Part shown: positions 1 through 8,904 of the stretch, in pieces | How positions within the stretch are numbered: the first letter of the stretch is position 1 | How the letters are laid out: each line of letters opens with the position of its first letter | NCBI GenBank assembly: GCA_018901125.1 | Contig: JAHIFE010000147.1 | Location: 1-54,920, forward strand | DNA length: 54,920 bases | DNA from: Pseudomonadota bacterium | GTDB lineage: Bacteria > Desulfobacterota > Desulfobacteria > Desulfobacterales > RPRI01 | Direction: 5' to 3' | Made by a program: the position numbers and the translations under genes | The notes under the pieces: model-generated | Database searches by the model: none | What the model was told of the DNA's origin: nothing | What the model saw: only the letters and a program-made list of their open reading frames with translations

Positions 1-1449
1 CTTTTGTGTATAGGGATCACCTATCTGGACGTGGCCTGCCGGTGTGTTTTCGGAAAATACTTCCGATGAAGCCGTAACCCCATGTATCCCGTCTTTTCCC
101 ACCCTTCCCCCGCACATGACAACTATATCTTCCGGAGATGTTTGCTTTTGTTCGGCAGGTTCTTCCTTAATTTTTGACGGCATAATTCCAAGAGCGGTTA
201 CAAATACAAGGCATTTTCCCATATAGCCATGATGGAAAAGAACCTGGCCGAACGGCGTGGGTATCCCGCTTTTATTTCCGCCATCTCGCACCCCTTCTAT
301 AACACCGTCCAAAAGACGCCTTGGGTGAAGATGCGGTATCAGCGGGCCATTATAATCCCTGTGCCCAACGCAAAAACCGTAACTTCCCATGATAAGCTTT
401 GAGCCTTTTCCGGTTCCTAATGGATCACGATATACCCCAACAATACCCGTGATGGCTCCGCCATATGCTTCCATGTTGGAAGGTGAATTGTGCGTTTCAC
501 CTGTTATAACATAATAGTTGTCATCATCAAAAAAACCGGCTCCGGCATTATCCCACAATACGGAAACAACCCATGGTTTTTTACCTTTAAGATAAAGAGT
601 AGGCTCTTCAATACAGGTTTTAAAAAGATTATCAACGGTTTCGGTATGTCCGGTTTCAAGGTCGGTGCTGTGGAATAGTCCACGGAATGTGTTGTGGTTA
701 CAATGATCGCTTCTTGCCTGGCAGATATATTCAAGCTCAATATCAGTTGGCTCCGACAAGCCTTCCAAAGCCCGTGCAGCCAAAACATCTTTTCTCAAAA
801 AATAAGATCTGATAGCAGGAATATCGTTCGGATTAAGAGCAAGGTTTCGTTTGTCACTTACCTCTTTTAAAATTTTATCGCTTTTTATCGATATTGTTGA
901 AATAGTTGGGACATGATTCAGTACAACTTTAGGAATAATATAACCGATTCCTTCCGAATCGTTCCAATCGGTCTTTGAGTATATTTTGGTTTGCTGAATA
1001 ATATCGTTTGACAGAAGCTGGCGGGCAATCTTTTCGATATTTGCGTAAGAAAGGTTATGTCCTTTAAGACAATATCGTTTAGAAGTATAAACCGCTTCAC
1101 CCTTTTTGAAAGATCTTGAAAATTTGGAACCTATCACATCTTCTATAGCTTCAACCGCAGTACTGCCCGGATTATCTTTTACACCGGGTTTGTAACCAAC
1201 CCATATTATCCAGTCAAAATCAATGGTAAGGGGAGTAAATGATGATATTTGTGTAACAGGATTTGTAAAAATTGCAGTCTGAATCAAATTCAGTTCGTCT
1301 TTAGTTAATGCGGCGTCAATGGTTATAATCGAAACGGTGCGGACTTTCGCAAATTCAATTCCAAAATAATTTTTTGCTTTTAAGCGAATACTCTCGCCTT
1401 CTGCATCAAACATTTCAGGCTTTAATGCAATTTCAAGTCTATGCGGCAT
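1..1449 (-). CDS. purL: Phosphoribosylformylglycinamidine synthase, N-terminal part (runs off the window)
   Basis: This is the first 483 residues of an FGAM synthase, which makes formylglycinamidine ribonucleotide from FGAR, glutamine and ATP in purine synthesis (cytoplasm). The frame is open from an ATG at 1449 to the window edge. A PurS-like N-terminal segment (about residues 1-90) is followed by a linker and the ATP-binding AIR-synthase-type domain, with the motifs RSDHCNHNTF, GETHNSPS and YRDPLGTGKG. The usual ETHNHP signature reads ETHNSPS here. From memory this belongs to a distinct long PurL subfamily rather than being a lesion. The gene starts 15 bp downstream of the rseP stop on the same strand, so it may be read through from the rpsB-rseP operon. 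The glutaminase part lies outside the window. The family call is firm; the subfamily placement is inferred. Confidence 0.93.
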   Translation of the reverse strand, partial: MPHRLEIALKPEMFDAEGESIRLKAKNYFGIEFAKVRTVSIITIDAALTKDELNLIQTAIFTNPVTQISSFTPLTIDFDWIIWVGYKPGVKDNPGSTAVEAIEDVIGSKFSRSFKKGEAVYTSKRYCLKGHNLSYANIEKIARQLLSNDIIQQTKIYSKTDWNDSEGIGYIIPKVVLNHVPTISTISIKSDKILKEVSDKRNLALNPNDIPAIRSYFLRKDVLAARALEGLSEPTDIELEYICQARSDHCNHNTFRGLFHSTDLETGHTETVDNLFKTCIEEPTLYLKGKKPWVVSVLWDNAGAGFFDDDNYYVITGETHNSPSNMEAYGGAITGIVGVYRDPLGTGKGSKLIMGSYGFCVGHRDYNGPLIPHLHPRRLLDGVIEGVRDGGNKSGIPTPFGQVLFHHGYMGKCLVFVTALGIMPSKIKEEPAEQKQTSPEDIVVMCGGRVGKDGIHGVTASSEVFSENTPAGHVQIGDPYTQK

Positions 1450-1464
1450 GTTATTTTATCTTTA

Positions 1465-2829
1465 TCAACTAAAAAAATATCTGGTTATGTCATTGTAAAA
1501 AACAAAAATCATAAGAATAACAAGTATAAAAATACCAACCTGCTGGGCCACTTCACGAATCTTTGTATTTACGGGTTTTCCTATCGCAGCCTCAATAAAA
1601 AAGAAAAGCAAATGCCCGCCATCTAAAACCGGTATCGGAAGAAAATTTAATACCGCAAGATTTATACTGATAAGAGCAATAAAATATACAAAATTGGCGG
1701 TACCCTCTCTTGCCTGTTGCCCGGCCATTTCCGCAATCATTATAGGACCGCCAAGCGTTTTTACCGAAAGAGTTCCTTGTATGAGTTTTGCAATACTCAC
1801 AATAGTCAGATCAACAACTCTATATGTTTGCCTTATACTTTCAAACAAAGCTTCAAAAACTGCCAGTCTTTTAACGAACCTATCCTCATCCGGCAGAATA
1901 ACCCCAGCTGTTGAGATCCCAATCATAAAGTGTTCTTCAGTCTCTCCTAATGGATTTTTCTTCTTTGTAACTACCGGGGTTATTTCTACATCCAGAAGAG
2001 ATTTTCCGCGTTGAATAGTTGTCAGAAGAACCTTTCCTTGACTTTCGGATACAATCTTCTGCATTTCTTTCCAGCTATTAACTTTTTCACCGTTAATGGC
2101 AACTATTCTATCATTTTTTTCGAGTCCCGCTGTCTGAGCCGGTGAACCCTTCACTACCTCGCCTATAACGGCTTCTGTTTCGGGATATCCGGATATACCT
2201 AAATCATAATATTTGATTTCATCACCAAAAAGGTCTTTGCCTTTTTTTAATTCCGGAGAAACGGCTAAAGATAATACAGAATTACCTCGCTGAATATTAA
2301 GTGAAAGTGTGCGCCCATTTCTGCGTTTAACCGTATTGATTATATCATACCATGAATCAACCGGTGTTTCATCAATGGACAGAATTAAATCACCTTTTTC
2401 AACTCCTGCTTTTTGAGCCGGGCTTCCAATACCGATATTTCTTATTACCGGCGTAATATCCTCAATCCCCATAACCGCATAAAATCCAAAATAAATAATA
2501 ACGGCCAGGAGAAGATTAAAAGCTGGCCCGGCAGCAACAATCAAAATTCTCTTTAAAACATGCATATGACTAAATGAAATGGAAATATCCTCCGGGCTCA
2601 GCTCTGAATCCGGTTCCTCTCCCACCATTTTAACATACCCGCCAAGAGGAACAGCTGAAACACAGTAATCTGTAATCCCAACTTTTTTCCCGAAAAGCCT
2701 TGGCCCGAATCCAAGAGAAAATTTCTCGACACCCACTCCAAAAAGCCTTGCTACAAGAAAATGGCCAAGCTCATGGAAGAAGATCAGTACTCCGAGTACT
2801 ATAATAAATGCAATAATATCTGTGCTCAT
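1465..2829 (-). CDS. rseP: RseP-type site-2 protease (M50 zinc metalloprotease)
   Basis: A 454-residue inner-membrane intramembrane protease. In known systems it cleaves anti-sigma factors and remnant signal peptides. The zinc-binding HELGH is at residues 19-23 inside the first membrane segment. Two PDZ domains follow (about 110-180 and 195-275, with GSPAQKAGV and GSPAQTAGL loops). The third zinc ligand is in the LDGG motif at 402-405, before two C-terminal membrane segments. E. coli RseP is 450 residues, so the protein is full length with two PDZ domains. It is the last gene of the rpsB-tsf-pyrH-frr-uppS-cdsA-dxr-rseP series, a widely conserved order. The target anti-sigma factor is not in the window. 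Confidence 0.96.
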   Translation of the reverse strand: MSTDIIAFIIVLGVLIFFHELGHFLVARLFGVGVEKFSLGFGPRLFGKKVGITDYCVSAVPLGGYVKMVGEEPDSELSPEDISISFSHMHVLKRILIVAAGPAFNLLLAVIIYFGFYAVMGIEDITPVIRNIGIGSPAQKAGVEKGDLILSIDETPVDSWYDIINTVKRRNGRTLSLNIQRGNSVLSLAVSPELKKGKDLFGDEIKYYDLGISGYPETEAVIGEVVKGSPAQTAGLEKNDRIVAINGEKVNSWKEMQKIVSESQGKVLLTTIQRGKSLLDVEITPVVTKKKNPLGETEEHFMIGISTAGVILPDEDRFVKRLAVFEALFESIRQTYRVVDLTIVSIAKLIQGTLSVKTLGGPIMIAEMAGQQAREGTANFVYFIALISINLAVLNFLPIPVLDGGHLLFFFIEAAIGKPVNTKIREVAQQVGIFILVILMIFVFYNDITRYFFS

Positions 2830-2965
2830 AAATTATATAGCTTTATAAAAATAGTTATACCCCGATCATAAAATCTTCGTAAATAATTAAAAAGCAACAT
2901 TTAAATCGGCGGCAAGGGGTTAGTTGTTTTATTCATTTCACCCAGTTTCTTCTCTCAAAAAATCC

Positions 2966-4117
2966 TTATCCGCTTATTTGCTCTGCAGCGATACTGCGAG
3001 CCCATAAATCTGCTTCAAGAATATCAGATAGCATCGGATTTGCAATAACAAAGTGCTTTTCCATGGTTTTTCTTATTACTTCCGGAATATACGTAAATGA
3101 TATTTTTCTGTTCAAAAAGGCTTCAACTGCTATTTCATTTGATGCATTCATCACTGCCGGAAGAGTTCCTCCTGTTTTACCTGCATAAAAAGCAAGATCA
3201 ATACAAGGAAATTTTTCAGTATCAGGTTTTTTGAAGCTAAGAGAGCCTATAGAATTAAAATCCGGAAAAGACTGGCCTATGGGAAGCCTCTTTGGATAAG
3301 ACATTGCATATGCTATGGCTCCCTTCATATCAGGGATACCCATTTGAGCAATAACCGTTCCGTCTTTAAACGAAACCATTGAATGGACGATACTTTGAGG
3401 ATGAATAAGTACTTCAATATCATCAACCGAAACTTCGAAAAGATGTTTGGCTTCAATAACCTCAAGCCCTTTATTCATCATTGTAGCAGAATCAATGCTT
3501 ATTTTTTTCCCCATCTGCCATACCGGATGGTTTATCGCATCCTCCGGTTTAATTTTGTCAAACCCGCTTGAAGGAAGATTGAGGAAAGGGCCTCCCGAGG
3601 CTGTGAGCAGTATCTTATCCATATCTTCTTTGCGTTGACCGGAAAGACACTGAAAAATTGCGCTATGCTCACTATCTACAGGTAGTATCTTCACGCCCTT
3701 TTTTTCAGCACTCTTAATAACAATATCACCGGCCATCACAAGTGTTTCCTTGTTGGCAAGAGCAATATCTTTCCCGGCTTCAATTGCGGCCAGCACTGGC
3801 AAAAGCCCGGCAGAACCAACCATTGCAGCAACTACCATATCAACCTGATCATAGGATGCGGCAACCTTATAGCCCTCATCCCCATAAAGGATTTCGACAT
3901 CGATACCGGAAGTAATTCTTTTAAGATCCATGGCACTTTGTTCATCAAAAACCACGGCAATATCGGGCGAAAATTTTTTAATTTGTTGTGCAAGCATTAA
4001 GACATTGTTTTTTGCCGCAAGTGCTTTTATTCTAAATTTATCCGTAAACATCCCGGCTATCTTTAAGGCATTGGTTCCGATTGAACCGGTCGAGCCAAGG
4101 ATAGATAAAGACTTCAT
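2966..4117 (-). CDS. dxr: 1-deoxy-D-xylulose 5-phosphate reductoisomerase
   Basis: A 383-residue cytoplasmic NADPH enzyme of the MEP isoprenoid pathway that converts DXP to 2-C-methyl-D-erythritol 4-phosphate. The N-terminal Rossmann motif GSTGSIG (residues 8-14) binds NADPH. The metal and substrate region includes PVDSEHSAIFQ, with the catalytic Asp/Glu pair, and the flexible-loop region HPVWQMGKKISIDSATMMNK. Length matches the family. It sits between cdsA and rseP, 38 bp from cdsA, consistent with one operon supplying isoprenoids to the undecaprenyl synthase encoded just upstream. Confidence 0.97.
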   Translation of the reverse strand: MKSLSILGSTGSIGTNALKIAGMFTDKFRIKALAAKNNVLMLAQQIKKFSPDIAVVFDEQSAMDLKRITSGIDVEILYGDEGYKVAASYDQVDMVVAAMVGSAGLLPVLAAIEAGKDIALANKETLVMAGDIVIKSAEKKGVKILPVDSEHSAIFQCLSGQRKEDMDKILLTASGGPFLNLPSSGFDKIKPEDAINHPVWQMGKKISIDSATMMNKGLEVIEAKHLFEVSVDDIEVLIHPQSIVHSMVSFKDGTVIAQMGIPDMKGAIAYAMSYPKRLPIGQSFPDFNSIGSLSFKKPDTEKFPCIDLAFYAGKTGGTLPAVMNASNEIAVEAFLNRKISFTYIPEVIRKTMEKHFVIANPMLSDILEADLWARSIAAEQISG

Positions 4118-4155
4118 AATGTTAAACCCGCTGTCATCTTTTAGGTGTTTTTGTT

Positions 4156-4968
4156 TTAAAAAAGAAAATCCTTAAAAAACCAGGCAACCGGAGCGGCAAA
4201 CAAAAGGGCGTCGATACGATCAAGAATGCCACCATGGCCAGGCAATATTGAGCCTGAATCCTTAATTCCTGCGGATCTTTTTAGTTCAGATTCGAACAGA
4301 TCTCCGACCTGTCCGGCAATTCCGATACAAATAAACAATAGAATAGAAATTCCCCAGGAATATGAAGGCAGAAAAAAATATTTGAATATGCCCCCAACCA
4401 CCAGGTTTGATACCAATCCGCCTATTGATCCTTCTATTGTTTTTCCAGGGCTGACCGACGGACAAAGCTTATGTTTTCCAAGATAGGAACCTGTATAAAA
4501 AGCCCCGGTATCTCCTGCGAATACTATTATAAGCAAAAAATAAATCCAGGAAATTCCATCACTGCCGTTTCTGATTAAAACAAGATATGAAAGAAAAAGT
4601 GGAATATATATAAGGCCCATAAGCTGTTTTGAAACAAGCCACACAACATCCTTATTTATTTTAAACTTAAAGAGGGAAATAAAACCGGAAATAATGAGAT
4701 TAAATACAATCAAAGAAGAAACCATATCCGGCATATCGCTGTATGCAACAAATATAATTATTAACCCGACAAAAAAAGACAGCAGAGGCAAAACATTATT
4801 CATGCCCGGGCTTTTTTGTGGATGGAGAACTATTGCGTAATATTCATAAAGTGCAATAATTGAAACAATGCTTATAAAAATGGCGAAAACTAAACTTCCG
4901 CCTTTACTTATAAGCAATATAAGAAAGGGAAGCGCTGTAAGGCCTGTTATCCAACGCTTTAAATGCAT
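4156..4968 (-). CDS. cdsA: Phosphatidate cytidylyltransferase
   Basis: A 270-residue polytopic membrane enzyme that makes CDP-diacylglycerol from phosphatidic acid and CTP, the branch point of phospholipid synthesis. About seven to eight hydrophobic segments are visible. The family signature is at the C-terminus: KDSGSILPGHGGILDRID, with the conserved Asp residues, preceded by the GDTGAFYTG and SPGKTIEGSIGG motifs. The gene is 24 bp downstream of uppS and is followed by dxr, all on the minus strand. Length and motifs are typical and nothing is unusual. Confidence 0.96.
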   Translation of the reverse strand: MHLKRWITGLTALPFLILLISKGGSLVFAIFISIVSIIALYEYYAIVLHPQKSPGMNNVLPLLSFFVGLIIIFVAYSDMPDMVSSLIVFNLIISGFISLFKFKINKDVVWLVSKQLMGLIYIPLFLSYLVLIRNGSDGISWIYFLLIIVFAGDTGAFYTGSYLGKHKLCPSVSPGKTIEGSIGGLVSNLVVGGIFKYFFLPSYSWGISILLFICIGIAGQVGDLFESELKRSAGIKDSGSILPGHGGILDRIDALLFAAPVAWFFKDFLF

Positions 4969-4992
4969 GCATATAACCTATAAAAAAACCAA

Positions 4993-5736
4993 CTAACCGA
5001 CATTACCGAACCTGCGTTCACGATTCTGAAAATCAAGAATTATTTTAACAAGTTCTTCCTTGCCAAAATCAGGCCATAAGGTATCGGTTATAAATATTTC
5101 GCTATAAGCAATCTGCCAGAGCAGAAAATTACTGATTCTCATTTCCCCGCTGGTTCTTATCAGCAAATCAGGGTCAGGCATACCGGCAGTATAAAGATGG
5201 TCTGCAACAAATTCATCTGTTATCAAATCAGGATCAATTTTACCGTCTTTTGCCTTTGCTGATATTATCTTAACCATATCGACTATCTCGGATCTCCCAC
5301 CATAACTTAAAGCAAGGTTAAGAAGCATTCCTTTATTACTTTGTGTTAAATCCATCGTCTTTTTTAATGCTTTACGAACATTTTCAGGAAGCTTTTCGAT
5401 CTGCCCGATTGCATTCAAACGGATATTATTTTCCATCATCTCTTTTTTTTCAGAATCAAGAAATTTTTTAAGCAGTGTCATCAGGGCTGTTATCTCAATT
5501 TTAGGACGCTGCCAGTTTTCCGTTGAAAATGCATAAAGAGTCAAAACAGAAATACCGATTTCACGGCAGGTTCTAACTGTTGTTCTAACAGCTTCAGATC
5601 CTGCTTCGTGCCCTTTAATTCTATTCATCAGGCGCTTTTCGGCCCATCGCCCATTGCCATCCATTATTATGGCAACATGCTTGGGAAGCATTGAAGTGTC
5701 AAGACCGAATGAACCGGATAATGAACTAGAATTCAA
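4993..5736 (-). CDS. uppS: Isoprenyl transferase (undecaprenyl diphosphate synthase)
   Basis: A 247-residue cis-prenyltransferase that extends farnesyl diphosphate with isopentenyl diphosphate to make the C55 carrier lipid of cell-wall synthesis. The catalytic Asp is in MDGNGRW (Asp26). Other signatures are GHEAG, TLYAFSTENW, and DLLIRTSGEMRISNFLLWQ near the C-terminus. The chosen start overlaps the frr stop by 11 bp, suggesting translational coupling. An internal ATG 15 codons in (LPKHVAIIMDG) would also give a complete enzyme, so the exact start is uncertain. Confidence 0.96.
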   Translation of the reverse strand: MNSSSLSGSFGLDTSMLPKHVAIIMDGNGRWAEKRLMNRIKGHEAGSEAVRTTVRTCREIGISVLTLYAFSTENWQRPKIEITALMTLLKKFLDSEKKEMMENNIRLNAIGQIEKLPENVRKALKKTMDLTQSNKGMLLNLALSYGGRSEIVDMVKIISAKAKDGKIDPDLITDEFVADHLYTAGMPDPDLLIRTSGEMRISNFLLWQIAYSEIFITDTLWPDFGKEELVKIILDFQNRERRFGNVG

Positions 5737-6283
5737 GGATCTCCTTTTCTTTTTCTTTATATATTTTATCGATAAGCGCTATGTGCTCATCTGTTATTTT
5801 TTGTACGCCATCCTGGGCCTTAAAGGCAGCATCTTCTGCTATCTCACCATCTTTTTTAAAACCCTTGATAAGTTCGTTAGAATCACGCCTTATATTGCGG
5901 ACAGCAACTTTATATTCTTCGCACATTTTATGTACAATTTTAACCAGTTTTTTTCTTCTGTCTTCCGTAAGAGGTGGAATCGATATGCGAATAATTTTGC
6001 CGTCATTTGAAGGGGTTAGGCCAAGATCGGATTTCAATATAGCCTTTTCAGTCTCTTTAATAGCAGATATGTCCCAGGGCTGAACAGTAATTAAGCGACT
6101 CTCAGGAACCGCAAGAGACGCCATCTGATTAAGGGGGGTCAGAGTCCCATAATAATCAACCCTGATACCATCAAGAATTGAGAGTGAAGCACGCCCGGTT
6201 CTTACTCTCTTCAATTCATTCTGAAGGGCAGACATTGACTTGCCCATATTTTCCCTTATTTCTTGATATAATGACTCAATCAT
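5726..6283 (-). CDS. frr: Ribosome recycling factor
   Basis: A 185-residue factor that, with EF-G, splits post-termination ribosomes. Full family length. The N-terminal helix with ALQNELKRVRTGRAS, the VDYYGTLTPLNQMA stretch of the globular domain, and the C-terminal triple-helix part RNIRRDSNELIK are all recognisable. It lies between pyrH (94 bp upstream) and uppS (overlapping), the standard order. The 94-bp gap to pyrH is the largest within this part of the operon and could hold an internal promoter, though none is clear. Confidence 0.97.
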   Translation of the reverse strand: MIESLYQEIRENMGKSMSALQNELKRVRTGRASLSILDGIRVDYYGTLTPLNQMASLAVPESRLITVQPWDISAIKETEKAILKSDLGLTPSNDGKIIRISIPPLTEDRRKKLVKIVHKMCEEYKVAVRNIRRDSNELIKGFKKDGEIAEDAAFKAQDGVQKITDEHIALIDKIYKEKEKEILEF

Positions 6284-6377
6284 GGGCTTCTCCTTAATTT
6301 ATTGCATAACAGAACTGTGCTTTTTAATCTTTAATATGTTTAATGCCTTAGTAAAAAGTCAAAAAACAGTGCTCTTT

Positions 6378-7094
6378 TCAATTAAAAATCCGGGTACCGA
6401 TATCCTCACCACATATAACCTTTTCTATATTCCCCTTATCCCTGAGGTTAAAAATTGCAAGCGGCAGGTGATTGTCCATAGCAAGAGATATAGCTGTCAT
6501 ATCCATTACCTTAAGCTGCTTTTCAAGTACCTCCATGTAAGTTATGTTTTTTAGGAATTTGGCATCTTTATTAAGAACCGGGTCCGAATCATATAAGCCG
6601 TCAACTTTTGTCGCTTTAAGCAGAATCTCTGCATGTATTTCCTGCGCTCTTAAAACTGCGGCAGTATCAGTAGTAAAATACGGATTGCCGGTCCCTGCAG
6701 CGAAAATTACAACACGCCCTTTTTCAAGGTGACGGATGGCTCTTCTTAGTATGTATGGTTCAGCTACTTCGTGTATAGTGATCGCAGTCTGAATACGCGT
6801 TGGAACATCTTTTTTTTCTAGAGCATCCTGTAAAGCAAGACTGTTTATAACCGTTGCTAGCATCCCCATATGATCCGCAGACGTACGATCCATACCGAAT
6901 GAGCTTGCGGCAATACCACGGAAGATATTTCCGCCTCCCACAACTATTGCTATCTGGATGCCAAGATCAAATATTGACCGGATCTCTTCGGCAACGTACT
7001 TTATAACATCGGAACTTATACCGAAACCCTGATCCCCCATCAGAGCTTCACCACTTAACTTCAGAAGAACTCTTTTGTATTGTGGAGGTTTCAA
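6378..7094 (-). CDS. pyrH: UMP kinase
   Basis: A 238-residue bacterial-type uridylate kinase (amino-acid-kinase fold) that phosphorylates UMP to UDP; the enzyme is usually hexameric and controlled by GTP and UTP. Visible motifs are KLSGEAL near the N-terminus, [10 protein letters not shown], the UMP-binding [11 protein letters not shown] stretch, [13 protein letters not shown] and the ATP-site [13 protein letters not shown]. The start is 6 bp after the tsf stop, so the two are tightly coupled in the operon. Length and motifs are normal. Confidence 0.97.
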   Translation of the reverse strand: MKPPQYKRVLLKLSGEALMGDQGFGISSDVIKYVAEEIRSIFDLGIQIAIVVGGGNIFRGIAASSFGMDRTSADHMGMLATVINSLALQDALEKKDVPTRIQTAITIHEVAEPYILRRAIRHLEKGRVVIFAAGTGNPYFTTDTAAVLRAQEIHAEILLKATKVDGLYDSDPVLNKDAKFLKNITYMEVLEKQLKVMDMTAISLAMDNHLPLAIFNLRDKGNIEKVICGEDIGTRIFN

Positions 7095-7100
7095 TGTTTA

Positions 7101-7697
7101 TTATTCTCCGATCTGAAATCTAACAAAACGCTTGATTATAATGTTCTCTCCTGTTTTTGCAATCAACTCACTAAGCAAGTCGGAAATGGTTATGCCGGGA
7201 TCACGGACATAAGGCTGATTCATCAAACAATTATCTTTAAAAAATTTTTCAAGCTTTCCTTCCGCTATCTTATCGATCATTTTTTCAGGCTTTCCCAATT
7301 CTTTAGCCTGAGCACGATATATTGCCATTTCCCTTTCAATAAGTTCTTGCGGTACTTCTTCCCGCCGGATGCTGACCGGATTAGCTGCAGCGATGTGCAT
7401 CGCTATATTTTTAGTAAAGTCTTTGAAGTTGTCATTTTTTGAAACGAAATCAGTTTCACAGTTAATTTCAACAAGCACTCCAAGCTTTCCGCCCATATGG
7501 ATATAAGATTGGACAGTACCTTCCGTCATAGCCCTTCCGGCTCTTTTAGCTGCTGTGGCAAGGCCTTTTTTCCTTAATTGGTCTATAGCCTTGTCTATAT
7601 CCCCTTCACATACGGAAAGAGCCTCCTTACAATCCATAATCCCAGCTCCGGTTTTTTCCCGAAGCTGTTTTACAGTTTCCGCACTAATTGATCCCAT
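7101..7697 (-). CDS. tsf: Elongation factor Ts (short form)
   Basis: A 198-residue guanine-nucleotide exchange factor for EF-Tu. The N-terminal UBA-like domain with VKQLREKTGAGIMDCK, the RKKGLA linker and the TDFVSKN core motif are present. At 198 residues this is the short EF-Ts found in many bacteria, against 283 in E. coli; it lacks part of the core duplication, and this is usual, not a truncation. The gene follows rpsB after a 159-bp gap that contains a hairpin. A GGGAGA ribosome-binding site precedes the ATG. Confidence 0.96.
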   Translation of the reverse strand: MGSISAETVKQLREKTGAGIMDCKEALSVCEGDIDKAIDQLRKKGLATAAKRAGRAMTEGTVQSYIHMGGKLGVLVEINCETDFVSKNDNFKDFTKNIAMHIAAANPVSIRREEVPQELIEREMAIYRAQAKELGKPEKMIDKIAEGKLEKFFKDNCLMNQPYVRDPGITISDLLSELIAKTGENIIIKRFVRFQIGE

Positions 7698-7727
7698 CTT
7701 ATTATCTCCCGTTATTTATTATATTTT

Positions 7728-7776
7728 AAGGACACTGCTGATTGAAATAGCAGTAAGCATTTGACCGCAAGTCCTT
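7728..7776 (-). other. Two-part hairpin between rpsB and tsf
   Basis: Read on the transcribed strand, outer arms at 7771-7776 and 7728-7733 (AAGGAC/GTCCTT) enclose a second stem at 7749-7754 and 7734-7739 (ACTGCT/AGCAGT) with an asymmetric bulge. It lies about 30 bases before the tsf start. There is no U-run on the coding-strand side, so it is more likely an mRNA structure adjusting tsf translation or RNA processing than a terminator. The pairing is seen in the sequence; the function is inferred. Confidence 0.35.
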
Positions 7777-7856
7777 TTGATTGTTTTTATATGTTAGCGC
7801 TAACCAGCTACAAAAAACGGAACTATATATAACTGTTATGGTTCAAAGCGGATGGT

Positions 7857-8723
7857 TTATTCTTCGCTTTGAATATCTTTGTTAGCTTCCGGAGTCGCTC
7901 TCTTTATGATTTCAATAACCGGTCCGTCAGAACCATTTGAGATCACTTTTCGCTCACCCGGTTTTAATTCAGAAATAGTTTCCTCAACTTCAACTACATC
8001 TTCAATATCTTTATCGGATTCAGCCTGCTTTTTTTCTTCCAGACGCTTTTTGCCTTCTAAACACGCAGTGGCTATTCTGGATGAAATAAGTCTTATAGAA
8101 CGTATTGCATCATCATTTCCAGGAACGATATAATCGACATCATCGGGGTCACAATTTGTATCAACTATAGAGACAATAGGAATTCTTAAACGCTTGCCTT
8201 CCCGAATTGCTATGGCTTCGTGTTTAGGATCAACTATAAAGATTGCTCCCGGAAGTGCATTCATACTGCGAATACCGCCTAACGTACTGTCAAGCTTTTT
8301 CCTCTCTTTTTCATGTTTTAATCTCTCTTTTTTGGGAAATAAATTAATGGAACCATCAATTTGGATGGAATTAAGATAGTTAAGCCGATCAATTCCCTTT
8401 TTTATTGTTTGAAAATTTGTCAGCATCCCACCAAGCCATCTATTATGCACATAATACATCTCACAACGATTTGCCTCTTCATAAATAGCCTCTTTCGCCT
8501 GCTTTTTGGTACCCACAAAAAGAACCGATTTACCGTTTGCAACAGTATCTTGTATAAAATCATAAGCGGTCTTAAACATCCGAACTGTCTTTTGAAGATC
8601 AATGATATAAATACCGTTTCTCGCCCCAAAGATATATTGTTTCATCTTGGGATTCCACCGTTTTGTCTGATGACCGAAATGCACTCCAGCTTCTAAGAGT
8701 TCCTTCATTGTAAGATATGACAT
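7857..8723 (-). CDS. rpsB: 30S ribosomal protein S2
   Basis: A 288-residue ribosomal protein of the small subunit, bound near the head-body junction and needed for S1 binding. The start [19 protein letters not shown] and the [21 protein letters not shown] region are family signatures. Residues beyond about 230 form a charged C-terminal tail that is longer than in E. coli (241 residues), a common lineage variation. The gene is separated from sppA upstream by 181 bp that encode a nested stem-loop leader, consistent with its own promoter and regulation. Confidence 0.97.
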   Translation of the reverse strand: MSYLTMKELLEAGVHFGHQTKRWNPKMKQYIFGARNGIYIIDLQKTVRMFKTAYDFIQDTVANGKSVLFVGTKKQAKEAIYEEANRCEMYYVHNRWLGGMLTNFQTIKKGIDRLNYLNSIQIDGSINLFPKKERLKHEKERKKLDSTLGGIRSMNALPGAIFIVDPKHEAIAIREGKRLRIPIVSIVDTNCDPDDVDYIVPGNDDAIRSIRLISSRIATACLEGKKRLEEKKQAESDKDIEDVVEVEETISELKPGERKVISNGSDGPVIEIIKRATPEANKDIQSEE

Positions 8724-8755
8724 TTAATATTCTCCCTTTTTATTGGTTAATCCTC

Positions 8756-8829
8756 CACCCTTTTTAACCCTGCTTTAAACTTTCTTTTTTTGAAAGCACC
8801 ATAAAAGCAGGTCAACAAGTCAAAGGGTG
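8756..8829 (-). promoter_or_regulatory. Structured rpsB mRNA leader (three nested stems)
   Basis: On the minus strand the 5' untranslated region before rpsB can fold into one long nested stem. Arms are at 8822-8829 with 8756-8763 (8 bp, CACCCTTT/AAAGGGTG), 8804-8811 with 8769-8776 (8 bp, CCTGCTTT/AAAGCAGG) and 8792-8796 with 8780-8784 (5 bp). All three pair perfectly, in register, and end 32 bases before the ATG. S2 autoregulation through an rpsB leader is known in other bacteria, so this is a candidate S2-binding leader. The structure is seen; the role is inferred. Confidence 0.5.
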
Positions 8830-8904
8830 TGTGTTATTACGAACAAGATTTTGTAACAATTTTATTATATATCTGCAACAATTATTTTAGAATTTTGTAT
8901 GTAA

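Noticed and set aside
1400-1449. The ETHNSPS change in purL as an inactivating mutation
   Set aside because: The surrounding motif follows what I recall of a distinct PurL subfamily, so it is more likely a lineage feature.
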